Assembly (NCBI GenBank): GCA_033763735.1
Contig: JANRJY010000015.1
Coordinates: 1 to 52,583 of the forward strand
Length of the DNA: 52,583 nt
Origin: JANRJY01 sp033763735
GTDB lineage: Bacteria; Bacteroidota; Bacteroidia; Cytophagales; UBA9547
Reading direction: 5' to 3'
Shown: in pieces, positions 1 through 8,591 of the stretch
Layout of the letters: each line of letters starts with the position of its first letter
Numbering within the stretch: position 1 is the stretch's first letter
The notes under the pieces: model-generated
What the model was told of the DNA's origin: nothing
What the model saw: only the letters and a program-made list of their open reading frames with translations
Databases searched by the model: none
Position numbers and translations under genes: made by a program

Positions 1-132
1 TATTCTGCATTAGATCAAGAGGAAAAAGAAAGAGGAAGCTATAATTATTACATATATGCACAACTTGAAAGTACTAATCCTCAAATAGAGCTAGGTAAAT
101 TGGTGGGCACTATAGAAGACGTAATAGTTTAG
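1..132 (+). CDS. C-terminal end of an unidentified protein (partial)
   Basis: Frame 1 is open from the window edge to a TAG at 130-132 and gives 43 residues, beginning YSALDQEEKERGSYNYY and ending in GTIEDVIV. The start lies outside the window. The piece is hydrophilic and charged, with no recognisable motif. A strong intrinsic terminator follows 21 bp later, which supports this being the real end of a transcribed gene. Function cannot be assigned. Confidence 0.6.
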   Translation, partial: YSALDQEEKERGSYNYYIYAQLESTNPQIELGKLVGTIEDVIV

Positions 133-153
133 TATTTCAAATCACTTTTTAAC

Positions 154-189
154 AGCAGGGTCTTCTTTTCATAGACCCTGCTTTTTTTT
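154..189 (+). terminator. Rho-independent terminator
   Basis: A perfect 10-bp stem (AGCAGGGTCT at 154-163 with AGACCCTGCT at 173-182) around a 9-nt loop runs directly into eight T residues (182-189). It lies just after the partial gene that ends at 132, in the right orientation to stop its transcription. Confidence 0.9.
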
Positions 190-209
190 GATATATGAAG
201 GTTTCTTTA

Positions 210-419
210 GCAGTGGCTCGGCTCTGTCGAGTGACAACTATCCTTTTGGCATCTTTCCAAATTGAATAATCATCCGAGATATGCAAAAAAATGCTTTTTT
301 GAAAATGTCAGAACTCAGAAAAACATATTCAGAAGGTTTGTTCTCCAGCAGTCGCTCGCAAAAGGTAAGTAGGCAAGATACTTATACATAATTGTCACTC
401 GGCAGAGCAGAGCAACTGT
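210..419. repeat. MITE-like element bounded by 32-bp imperfect inverted repeats
   Basis: The left arm (210-241) and the reverse complement of the right arm (388-419) agree at 27 of 32 positions and share the core CGAGTGACAA. The 146-bp spacer has no convincing reading frame. Near its middle is a perfect CAAAAAA/TTTTTTG hairpin (284-301). A short non-coding element with long terminal inverted repeats fits a miniature inverted-repeat transposable element, or a paired REP-type repeat. No clear target-site duplication was seen. No transposase is encoded nearby, so any mobility would depend on one elsewhere. Confidence 0.55.
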
Positions 420-502
420 GGTAAAAATATTTATTAAAAAAAAAGAAAAAGGAACTGTATTAGATTTGTTTTCGGAAAAGGTGTTTGTCAAATAATCACT
501 CC

Positions 503-676
503 TTAGTACCTCACATTTCTCACCGCTTCTCTTAGAGCTAGGCTATCTACCACACGAATATAAATTTGATCCAAATCACCGATATTTCTCAAATAATATG
601 CATAGCTGGTTTCGAATGCTTTTTTTGTGGTTTTGTAATTTATAAAAATGGAATCTTCCAAATTGGCATACACCAT
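503..676 (-). pseudogene. Possible 3' remnant of a truncated gene
   Basis: A 57-codon minus-strand frame starts at an ATG (676-674) and ends at a TAA at 503-505. Its composition is protein-like, for example ETSYAYYLRNIGDLDQ and IYIRVVDSLALREAVRN, and it lies mostly outside the adjacent plus-strand gene. It overlaps the first codons of that gene, whose product also looks 5'-truncated. The simplest reading is a rearrangement joint at roughly 670-700 that fused the ends of two unrelated genes. The family is not recognised. A chance frame cannot be excluded. Confidence 0.3.
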
Positions 677-2672
677 TAACGCACTATCAGGTGCCAATAA
701 TTATGGATTGTATGGCTACGTAAACAGTGCTGGATTAAATAATTATGGTGTGTTTACATCCGTAACAGGTGCTGCTACAAATAAATATGCTGCGGTGTTT
801 ATGGGCGGAAACGTAGGAATAGGAACTTCTAACCCTTTAGTTGACTTGGATATACGTGGAAGTAATTTATCAGCTACAACTGCTGCTAAAGAAAGTATTT
901 TACAAGTAGCTGCTTTAGATGCCACAAATCCATTAAGATTGGTATTAGGTGTTCAAACAGATGCAACTTCTTCTAACAGGTATAGTTTTATTGAGGCTCT
1001 TGATGTGGGGGCTCAAACACTGGCTTTGCAACCTATTGGTGGCAATGTATTGATTGGTGCCACTACTGGACCTACTGGCAATAGATTGCATGCGGTTTCT
1101 ACTTTACAAAACACAATTTTTGGAACTACCTCTAATAATACGTCAGATGCAGCAGGAGTTCGAGGAGAAAACACTAGTGCCAGTGGGGATGTGGCTGGTG
1201 TATTTGGACAAGCAGTCTCTAACACTAATTTTGCTGCAGGAGTCTATGGCAAAGTTACCAGTGCCACCGGCAGAGTATATGGAGTATATGGTAGAAACAC
1301 GGGAAATGGTACTAACTCTGCAGCTGTAAGAGGTGTACATGATGGCACAACAGGACTAGTTTATGGCGTAGAAGGTTATATAACAAGCACCAATACTTCT
1401 TCAGCTGCTATATATGGAGATGCGCCCGCAACTGGATTTGGAGGTTATTTTCTAGGCAAAGGTTACTTTAGTGGCAATGTAGGGATAGGAATAATACCAA
1501 CTACCAACAGGCTTGAAGTAAGTGGTACTTTAAACATACAAAGTGGAAAGATTACAAAAGATGGGACAAACTGGTTAGATGGTTTGCCCCCATCTCGAAA
1601 CTATTTTATAGGGCAAGCTGGAAATATTTCAATGACTGGCACTGACAACTTTTTTGTCGGATCCTTTGCAGGTTATGCTATCACCACCGGCTATGCAAAT
1701 GTTTTCATAGGGAGCAATTCTGGAAAAGGAAATACAACAGGTTACAGTAATTTTTTTGTAGGTACACAAGCTGGTTTTAATAATATTAATGGAAATAGAA
1801 ACGTTTTTATTGGCCAAAAAGCAGGTTTTAGTAGCAACTCAGGTTCACAAAATAATTTTATCGGAGAAGGAGCAGGGTATTCAAGTGTTTCAAATATTCA
1901 CAATAATTATTTGGGATGGCAGACGGGTTATTTTAATATGGGTGATTTCAACATTTTTATGGGGGCTCAAGCTGGCTATGGTGCGGTATCTGTATCTACT
2001 GGTCAATACAATACAGGATTAGGAAGTGCAGCTCTTTATAGTTTAACAACTGGTCAAGAAAATGTAGTTATTGGGCATAATGCCGCTTTTGGTCTCACTG
2101 GTGGTAGTTACAATATATTTATTGGTTCCAATGCAGGAACAAATCTTTCAACAGGTAATTCAAATATAGCTATTGGACCCGATGCTGGAATATCATTTGG
2201 CGCTAATAGTGATAATATTGCGATTGGTAATCATGCTGATGTAGGAGCGGCCGCAACAAATGCAATTGCAATTGGGAAATTTGCTACAGCTACAAACTCA
2301 AATACAATGGTACTAGGAGGTACAGGAGCAAATGCAGTAAATGTGGGTATAGGAACAAATGCACCTGCATCTACATTGCAGGTTAATGGCTCCTTTCAAG
2401 GAAAGGCAAATTTGCAAAATGCCAATTACACATTGTTGGCAAATGATTTTATAGTTTTTAAAAATAATGCAACAGCTTATACCTACACACTTCCAGCCTC
2501 TGTTACTGCAGCCATGGCTGGTAGAATTTATTATTTCATCAATGCAGGTACTGTTACAAATATTACTTTAGCAGCAGGTGGTAACATAATAACTGGAAAC
2601 ACGGCTACAATTGCACCAAATGGTGTGAGAACATGTGTTGTTACAGGAGCAAGTGCTTTATTTTGTTGGTAA
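648..2672 (+). CDS. Adhesin/tail-fibre-like repeat protein, probably 5'-truncated
   Basis: The 674-residue product is rich in Gly, Asn, Ala and Thr. Residues about 1-290 carry repeats of the G-V-Y-G type found in many large Bacteroidota surface proteins and phage tail fibres, with GNVGIGTSNP-like elements. Residues about 334-570 are a run of N-x-FIG-x-x-AG repeats resembling the beta-roll head of YadA-type trimeric adhesins. The last 90 residues form a small beta-rich domain ending TGASALFCW. There is no signal peptide, transmembrane segment or T9SS sorting signal. A stop codon lies four codons before the ATG, and the first codons overlap a minus-strand gene remnant, so the original N-terminus has probably been lost. 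Expression and export are therefore doubtful. A cell-surface or phage-fibre role is inferred from the repeats only. Confidence 0.75.
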   Translation: MESSKLAYTINALSGANNYGLYGYVNSAGLNNYGVFTSVTGAATNKYAAVFMGGNVGIGTSNPLVDLDIRGSNLSATTAAKESILQVAALDATNPLRLVLGVQTDATSSNRYSFIEALDVGAQTLALQPIGGNVLIGATTGPTGNRLHAVSTLQNTIFGTTSNNTSDAAGVRGENTSASGDVAGVFGQAVSNTNFAAGVYGKVTSATGRVYGVYGRNTGNGTNSAAVRGVHDGTTGLVYGVEGYITSTNTSSAAIYGDAPATGFGGYFLGKGYFSGNVGIGIIPTTNRLEVSGTLNIQSGKITKDGTNWLDGLPPSRNYFIGQAGNISMTGTDNFFVGSFAGYAITTGYANVFIGSNSGKGNTTGYSNFFVGTQAGFNNINGNRNVFIGQKAGFSSNSGSQNNFIGEGAGYSSVSNIHNNYLGWQTGYFNMGDFNIFMGAQAGYGAVSVSTGQYNTGLGSAALYSLTTGQENVVIGHNAAFGLTGGSYNIFIGSNAGTNLSTGNSNIAIGPDAGISFGANSDNIAIGNHADVGAAATNAIAIGKFATATNSNTMVLGGTGANAVNVGIGTNAPASTLQVNGSFQGKANLQNANYTLLANDFIVFKNNATAYTYTLPASVTAAMAGRIYYFINAGTVTNITLAAGGNIITGNTATIAPNGVRTCVVTGASALFCW

Positions 2673-2701
2673 CATGACTGACTCCTTAAAATCAGACATG
2701 T
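2672..2701. terminator. Hairpin between convergent genes, possible terminator
   Basis: ACATGACTGA (2672-2681) pairs with TCAGACATGT (2692-2701) except for one A-A mismatch, around a 10-nt loop. It starts within the stop codon of the plus-strand repeat protein and lies just before the end of the minus-strand gene at 2710. A bidirectional terminator is plausible, but neither side has a strong T tract. Confidence 0.35.
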
Positions 2702-2709
2702 ATATAGGG

Positions 2710-3285
2710 TTATAAAAAATTTTCTTCATAAACTGGATTCCTCCCAACTATAGAAGCAAAATCATCATTGTATTTTACTTGTAAAGTATAAATGGCAAGT
2801 GATTTATCAAAAGTGAAATTATCAATTATCTGATAACCTACATTATTGCCTTTTGGTAAAATGTTATCGTTAACAATATTGTATCCGCTTTCAGGTGTTT
2901 CTTGACTATATAGCACATAGTTTTTAATATTTGATTCAGTAACACTTTGCCACACTATATTAACAGAAGTACCGCTATCTCCAGGGCTAGCATCAAAATT
3001 TATAATTTCACAAATATTTGATGCAGGTGGTGTATATAGTGTGCCATCTGCTAAATAAGTAGGCTCAGCTACAATATCGTTATTCTTAAATAACTGTAAA
3101 GTCAAACTCAAATTTGGATACTTGCATTTTGAAAACCATTCTTTTTGTTTTTTCTTAACTTTAGCAAAGTCGTCGGTACCTTTAACACGAATAAATTCAG
3201 GGTAGTCATTGGTAGTAAAAACGGCAAATACTTTGCTTTCATCTTTAAAATCTTTTTTGAATTGAATTTTGTTTGGGATTTCCAT
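2710..3285 (-). CDS. Hypothetical protein with a C-terminal fibronectin type III-like segment
   Basis: A 191-residue protein with an ATG start and no signal peptide or membrane segment. Residues 1-75 are charged and lysine-rich (EFIRVKGTDDFAKVKKKQKE). From about residue 95 the pattern GDSGTSVNIVWQSVTESNIKNY followed by a Tyr-rich strand resembles a fibronectin type III fold, with a typical Trp and Tyr core. It stands alone: 343 bp separate it from obgE, and it converges with the adhesin-like gene. The family is unknown. It could work with the neighbouring surface protein, but the sequence gives no direct evidence for that. Confidence 0.7.
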   Translation of the reverse strand: MEIPNKIQFKKDFKDESKVFAVFTTNDYPEFIRVKGTDDFAKVKKKQKEWFSKCKYPNLSLTLQLFKNNDIVAEPTYLADGTLYTPPASNICEIINFDASPGDSGTSVNIVWQSVTESNIKNYVLYSQETPESGYNIVNDNILPKGNNVGYQIIDNFTFDKSLAIYTLQVKYNDDFASIVGRNPVYEENFL

Positions 3286-3628
3286 AAAATTTGCTTTTAA
3301 AAGTTTATAATTAACTGAAAATGAGATATATGAAATTTCTATGCAATGTCTTAAGATTTTGTTATTCTAAAAACAAAAGTTAACAATTTATTAATAATGA
3401 AATAAAGAAATATATCTTTTTGAACCTATAATTTATAAAATCAAAAAATATCAAATTTTATAACTTCAATTTTGGAGATTTGTTCTATACATTCAATGAC
3501 GTTAATATCGTCATGCCAAGTGATTAATTTGTTTCAGGATATTGTAAAAAGAAACTTAAGATATATACTTCTTTTGATAATATACCGAATATGATATTTT
3601 AAAAATATTTACGAATTACTACTGCCTA
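3286..3628. other. 343-bp AT-rich intergenic region
   Basis: No reading frame looks real here. The region lies upstream of the hypothetical gene ending at 2710 and downstream of obgE. The only structure noted is a small inverted repeat, ATGACG-TTAATAT-CGTCAT (3496-3514), with perfect 6-bp arms. Near 3370-3390 the minus strand has a TAACTTTTG sequence close to, but not matching, the TAnnTTTG promoter box. Confidence 0.5.
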
Positions 3629-4630
3629 TTAATTATTAGCTCTGATCAACTCTTTCCAAATTAAATCTTTCAAAGCATCTAAATTCATGTTGATAAGTGA
3701 GGAAATAAAAATAACATTCAAGCTTTTGGGTAATGTTTTTCGAATAGCGTCCATCAATTCCTGATCGAGCATATCTGATTTTGAAACTGCTACAATGCGT
3801 TGCTTGTCAAGTAGTTCGGGATTGAATTTTTTTAGTTCATTTACTAATATTTTATATTCTTTGTTAATGTCCTTACTATCTGCTGGAATTAAAAATAATA
3901 AAATAGAATTGCGTTCAATATGTTTCAAGAACCTCAAACCCAATCCTTTTCCTTCCGAAGCTCCTTCAATAATTCCGGGAATATCGGCCATTACAAATGA
4001 TTTGTAATTCTTATAAGCAACTACACCTAAGTTAGGAACTAATGTTGTAAATGGATAATCGGCAATTTCAGGTTTTGCAGCAGAAAGCACAGAAAGCAAC
4101 GTGGATTTACCAGCATTAGGAAATCCAACCAATCCTACATCAGCCAATAACTTAAGTTCCAACACAATCCAACCTTCTTTGCCTGGCATACCGGGTTGTG
4201 CATGGTGAGGTGCTTGATTAGTTGCGGTTTTAAAATGTCGGTTACCCAATCCACCCATGCCACCTTCCATTAGTACTATTTCTTGACCATCTTCAGTTAT
4301 TTCACATATAGGTTGCATGGTTTCAGCATCTTTGGCAACTGTACCCAAGGGTACATCCAAATAGATATCTGCTCCATATCGGCCATTCATTCCTTGTCCC
4401 TTACCTCCAATACCATCTTCGGCATGAATATGTTTTCGATATTTTAAATGCAAAAGCGTCCAAAGTTGTGCGTTCCCACGAAGTATAATATGTGCACCTC
4501 TACCTCCATCTCCACCATCGGGACCGCCTTGTGGGGCATATTTTTCCCTTCGAAAATGCATTGAACCTGCGCCTCCTGCTCCTGAACGACAAAAAACCTT
4601 TACATAATCAATAAAATTGGGATTCGACAT
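3629..4630 (-). CDS. obgE: GTPase ObgE/CgtA
   Basis: This 333-residue protein has the Obg architecture: a glycine-rich N-terminal Obg fold (about 1-160, with GGPDGGDGGRGAH) and then a Ras-like G domain. Visible are the P-loop GFPNAGKS (169-176), the switch region DYPFTTL, G3 DIPG (216-219) and G4 SKSD (283-286), where many Obg proteins have NKxD. Obg is an essential GTPase that binds the 50S subunit and couples ribosome assembly to growth and stress signals in the cytoplasm. The length fits the short form without the extra C-terminal domain. It follows comEC on the same strand after a 94-bp gap, so it may have its own promoter. Confidence 0.97.
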   Translation of the reverse strand: MSNPNFIDYVKVFCRSGAGGAGSMHFRREKYAPQGGPDGGDGGRGAHIILRGNAQLWTLLHLKYRKHIHAEDGIGGKGQGMNGRYGADIYLDVPLGTVAKDAETMQPICEITEDGQEIVLMEGGMGGLGNRHFKTATNQAPHHAQPGMPGKEGWIVLELKLLADVGLVGFPNAGKSTLLSVLSAAKPEIADYPFTTLVPNLGVVAYKNYKSFVMADIPGIIEGASEGKGLGLRFLKHIERNSILLFLIPADSKDINKEYKILVNELKKFNPELLDKQRIVAVSKSDMLDQELMDAIRKTLPKSLNVIFISSLINMNLDALKDLIWKELIRANN

Positions 4631-4724
4631 TATTTTATATTATTGTTTGCAATGATTTATTGCTGAGATTTTAAAATAAATTGTTTGATAAAAATTCAAA
4701 CAAAATCGGATGTAAAGATACAGC

Positions 4725-6788
4725 TTAAAGTGTTACTGTAAAAGCGCCATTTCTAAAAGTATCATATACCTCAAATCCTTTGCTTTTTAGATATTTAATT
4801 TGATTTAGTACTTTAAAAGTTTTATTACTTCCATCAAAAATAATTGTTGATTTTGAGTTATTTTTTAAACATTCATCTTGCACAAAAGCATTATTTGTAA
4901 TCAAAATAAAATCACTCTTTGGAAGTATATTATCTTCTATTTTATGATTTATAATGATGATTTTCTTACCATTAAATTTGATTGATTGAACTGAAGAAGT
5001 GGAATCCAATTTTTTGCTTTCATGCACAGAAACACCCTTTCTTGCTCTATTATTTGATATATGAAATTGAATTTTTGAAGGATTATTTATTAAATTCAAT
5101 GAAGAATAAAAATATACATTTTGGCCTGACATTAAATCAATTGCCGTTGACTTGTTGATTTGATAAATACAAATTGAGGATTGATTTTTGTTCTCTATGA
5201 TTCTATAAGTAATGTTGAATAATAATACAAGTGTTAACGGAACTAATAAATATACATAATTGCCTTTTTTTAAGCCAATAATCATGGTAAAGCAAAAAAT
5301 AATACCATAAGTTAGCCACGTTTCAAAAACTGTAAAGTAAATGTCATGAAATGTGGCAAATGGAAGTTCTTCCATTTTGAAAATAATAAAATTCAAAACC
5401 AATACGCTTTTTTCAATAAGCCAACCTAACCATTCAGCCACTAAATCAATCCAACTAAAACTAAGGAATAACAAACCAACGTACATGATTCCTGTAGCAA
5501 TGGGAATTACTACTAAGTTCGATAATATGAAATAATTAGGAAATTGATGGAAGTATAAAAGACCTAATGGAAAGGTTACCAATTGGGCGGCAATGGATAT
5601 GGAAGTAACTTGCCATGCCAAATCAATTATTTTGTTTTCTGTTGTATAAATTTGATAAATGCGATCATAAAAAAACACAATACCTCCAACCGCAAGGTAT
5701 GACAATTGAAAACCTACTTCAGTGATCATATAAGGATCAAAACATAACAATACAAATGCTGACAAGCCCAAGGTGTTGTAAATGTTGGTTTTACGATTGA
5801 ATACATTGGATATAATTATAAAAGAAAACATCGTTACAGCTCTCAACACTGAAGGGCAAAGTCCTGTAACAAATGCATACAGCCAAAGGAATAAAAACAA
5901 AAGTGAATAATGAATTGACTTGCCTATTTTTCCTTTTTTCAGAAATAGAAGTAAAAATTCAAGCAACTTATATATGATACCTACGTGCATTCCCGAAACC
6001 GCCAACACATGCATAGTACCGGTAGCTGAATATGCATGCTGAATTTGATAATCAAGAGTTGATTTTATACCCAAAATGAGTGCTGCCGCAATGTTGCCTT
6101 CAATTCGTCCGGGAATGTATTTTTGAAATATTTCCTGAACCCGTTCTCGAAGGTAAATTGCCAAAGCCAAAGTGTAATTTGGAGTTGTTTGGCCTACTTT
6201 AATGAAGTCTTTATTCGTTACGAAATCTCGATGGTAAATTTGCTGATAGCTATAGTACTTTTTTAGGTCAAACTCACCGGGGTTTTGAGGGGTTGTGACG
6301 GTGTCAGGATTCCCTTTGATAGCTATTTGAGTGCCGTACAAAGGCATTTTTGATAAATCTTTTTTTGAAAAATAAACAAGTACTTTACCATTGGCAGGTT
6401 TCCAATGATTGCCAGTTTTGATGGATTGAACTTCAAGTTCACATTTGAATGTGTTATCTTTTTCTTCGGGTTGGCTGTTGATTATACCTATATATGAAGA
6501 TACATTGGTCGAATAATTAGAAATATGATTTGGAGAATTGGGTGCATAAGCATATTGAGTAACTATATATCCATAACAATACAAAATTATTGCTCCATTG
6601 ATACCTAAAATACTTCTGAATAATGAAGGATTCCTATTTTTTAATAATAAAAATATTATATAAACTACTGTAAAACAAAAGAATACAATTATTGGAATTT
6701 GAATTATATTATTTGCATAAATAAAGGTCAATATTCCCAATACAAATAAAATAGTGTATCTTAAGAAAGGAATTCGGGAAAAAATCAT
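4725..6788 (-). CDS. comEC: ComEC/Rec2-family DNA uptake channel
   Basis: A 687-residue polytopic membrane protein. N-terminal helices are followed by a DUF4131/OB-like region (about 90-200, with NPGEFDLKKYY at 169-179) and the ComEC competence domain, marked by ATGTMHVLAVSGMHVG (255-270) and CPSVLRAV. In competent bacteria ComEC carries single-stranded DNA across the inner membrane. The last 150 residues resemble the C-terminal metallo-beta-lactamase-like domain, but the HxHxDH metal motif is absent, so any nuclease activity there has probably been lost. The ATG overlaps the TGA of the upstream protease gene (ATGA), which suggests translational coupling. Confidence 0.92.
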   Translation of the reverse strand: MIFSRIPFLRYTILFVLGILTFIYANNIIQIPIIVFFCFTVVYIIFLLLKNRNPSLFRSILGINGAIILYCYGYIVTQYAYAPNSPNHISNYSTNVSSYIGIINSQPEEKDNTFKCELEVQSIKTGNHWKPANGKVLVYFSKKDLSKMPLYGTQIAIKGNPDTVTTPQNPGEFDLKKYYSYQQIYHRDFVTNKDFIKVGQTTPNYTLALAIYLRERVQEIFQKYIPGRIEGNIAAALILGIKSTLDYQIQHAYSATGTMHVLAVSGMHVGIIYKLLEFLLLFLKKGKIGKSIHYSLLFLFLWLYAFVTGLCPSVLRAVTMFSFIIISNVFNRKTNIYNTLGLSAFVLLCFDPYMITEVGFQLSYLAVGGIVFFYDRIYQIYTTENKIIDLAWQVTSISIAAQLVTFPLGLLYFHQFPNYFILSNLVVIPIATGIMYVGLLFLSFSWIDLVAEWLGWLIEKSVLVLNFIIFKMEELPFATFHDIYFTVFETWLTYGIIFCFTMIIGLKKGNYVYLLVPLTLVLLFNITYRIIENKNQSSICIYQINKSTAIDLMSGQNVYFYSSLNLINNPSKIQFHISNNRARKGVSVHESKKLDSTSSVQSIKFNGKKIIIINHKIEDNILPKSDFILITNNAFVQDECLKNNSKSTIIFDGSNKTFKVLNQIKYLKSKGFEVYDTFRNGAFTVTL

Positions 6789-8584
6789 CTATAATAAATA
6801 ATGACTTTAGCTACCGATTGTTCGCCATTTACGGTAGTTTTAACAAAATACATCCCGGGACTTAATTGTGTAACCGGCAAATAAAAAATTTTGGGGTAAG
6901 AATTTATGAAATCATAAGTTCCTACTAATTTACCATCAAGATTATATATTTCAAAATTTACATTTGATGGTGGAGGAAAACTTACCTGCATTTGAATGGA
7001 GTAAGTTTCAGGAGTGAAATTTGCTTCAGATTTTAAATTAAAGATAGATTGCCTACCATTTCCATTTATAGTAGGAAGTGATTCGAATTGAGCAGAGCTA
7101 TTTGTTAAAGATATAGATTTTATATAAGTGTTGGCAGTTGAATTGGAATATATTCTAAAAACAATTCTTCCATATTTATTATCACTATTATCAATGGCAG
7201 CGTCTATTCTATTCCATTCATTTTCGCTAGGTACGGTTATAAAGCTAGATTTTGAAGTGGTGATTAGTTCTTTCCCTGAAAGACTTTTGATAAACGCTTT
7301 CTCTGTATTACATCCTGTATACAAATAAATTACCAAACTATCAGTTTCAGAAACATTTGGATATGCTATATCAAAACTCAGAATATTTGAATTATTATTT
7401 CCAAAATCAATAAATGGGGTCCAAAGTTCAGCATAATTACTTGGTAGCTTTTCAGAGTTAAATAATGCATAACTCTTTGAATTATTGTCTCCAAAAGTCC
7501 AATTCAATTTCCCTGAAGTTGTTACCTCCCAGCCATTTTCCAAAGGACTCACTAATTTAATTTCAGCAGGAGAAATAATTATATTTTGTTGTTGGGTGCA
7601 CCCTTTCGAGTTAAGTAATTTTTTTCTGTCTGGTGCTACTTGCAAAGTAGCATACATCCTTTGAGTTTGACCATTTGTAAAAATATTCATGCAAATATCC
7701 GGACTATAATCCATGTAATTTTCAATCATTTGACGTGTCCTTATGCCACTACAATTAGAATAAACCGGATTACAATTGTAAACTAAGTTTGCATCTTTAC
7801 ATATAGGGGTGTCATCAACGTAATCAGTACCACAATCTTGATCCCCCCAGGTGTGTAACAAACCCAACCAATGCCCGGTTTCGTGTGTAACTGTACGACC
7901 AAAAACATAAACATCTTTATCAGTTTTTGCCGGTCTAATTCCAATTGTTTTAGTGGCAATTACAATTCCATCTGTTGTACTATCGCCATTTAAAGAATCC
8001 AGCCCCGGAAGTTTAGTGAAGTTTGGAAATTGGGTATAACCAATAAATCCACTTGCCAAAGAACACACCCAGATATTCAGGTAATCGGTGTTTGGCCAAT
8101 ATCCATATGATTTTATAACCTTGTCATCATCGAAAGCTTGAAATACGCCTTTTTTCACTTTATGACGAGTAATTCCATCCGTTGGCATGCAATTGGGGTC
8201 TGTTCCTGCCAGGCAGAATTGAATTTTAGTATCAGCACCTACCGGATCTGTGTTATATCCTCTTGTTCCAATCATTTTTCGGAAATCTTCATTCATAACT
8301 TGTAATTGAGACTTGATTCTTTCAACAGAAAGGTTGGTCCCACTTCCAATTTCAGAATCATTTTCGTTATATATTATATGAAATACTATTGGTATGTTTA
8401 TAATTTCTGGCAGCTCTGTTTCTTTCTCTTTTTTCGAAGTTCGCGCATACCTATTTGCTATTTCTTTAATTTGTGGATAGCTTTTTTTTAAAAATCGATT
8501 ATAATCCATGGTTCCACATCTTTCTTGAGACCATGAAAAAGTAACTACAAATACAAAAAATATTATTGAAAAAAACCTGAGCAT
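6785..8584 (-). CDS. Secreted M43-family zinc metalloprotease with T9SS sorting domain
   Basis: From the ATG at 8584 the product has 599 residues. I prefer this start because the longer TTG-initiated frame (to 8608) would run into phoH. Residues 1-20 are a signal peptide (MLRFFSIIFFVFVVTFSWSQ). The zinc site HETGHWLGLLH (234-244) and the Met-turn around Met291 (NYMDYSPD) define the M43/pappalysin-cytophagalysin family. A jelly-roll-like region follows. The last 80 residues (IYNLDGKLVGTYDF, ending with a Gly-x-Tyr-x-Val strand pattern) form a type A T9SS sorting domain, so the enzyme should be released or attached outside the outer membrane. It sits between phoH and comEC in a tight cluster. 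Confidence 0.9.
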   Translation of the reverse strand: MLRFFSIIFFVFVVTFSWSQERCGTMDYNRFLKKSYPQIKEIANRYARTSKKEKETELPEIINIPIVFHIIYNENDSEIGSGTNLSVERIKSQLQVMNEDFRKMIGTRGYNTDPVGADTKIQFCLAGTDPNCMPTDGITRHKVKKGVFQAFDDDKVIKSYGYWPNTDYLNIWVCSLASGFIGYTQFPNFTKLPGLDSLNGDSTTDGIVIATKTIGIRPAKTDKDVYVFGRTVTHETGHWLGLLHTWGDQDCGTDYVDDTPICKDANLVYNCNPVYSNCSGIRTRQMIENYMDYSPDICMNIFTNGQTQRMYATLQVAPDRKKLLNSKGCTQQQNIIISPAEIKLVSPLENGWEVTTSGKLNWTFGDNNSKSYALFNSEKLPSNYAELWTPFIDFGNNNSNILSFDIAYPNVSETDSLVIYLYTGCNTEKAFIKSLSGKELITTSKSSFITVPSENEWNRIDAAIDNSDNKYGRIVFRIYSNSTANTYIKSISLTNSSAQFESLPTINGNGRQSIFNLKSEANFTPETYSIQMQVSFPPPSNVNFEIYNLDGKLVGTYDFINSYPKIFYLPVTQLSPGMYFVKTTVNGEQSVAKVIIYYR

Positions 8585-8591
8585 AAATTTT

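Noticed and set aside
210..419. Invertible promoter controlling the adhesin-like gene
   Set aside because: The arms differ at 5 of 32 positions, no TAnnTTTG promoter is inside, and no invertase gene is nearby, so a mobile-element remnant is simpler.
1054..1340. Frames on both strands inside the repeat protein that look Tyr- or Ser-rich
   Set aside because: They mirror the repeats of the real gene and have no leader, start context or independent conservation.
3496..3514. ATGACG/CGTCAT inverted repeat as an operator
   Set aside because: Six-base arms in AT-rich DNA are weak evidence, and it is not close to a promoter or start.
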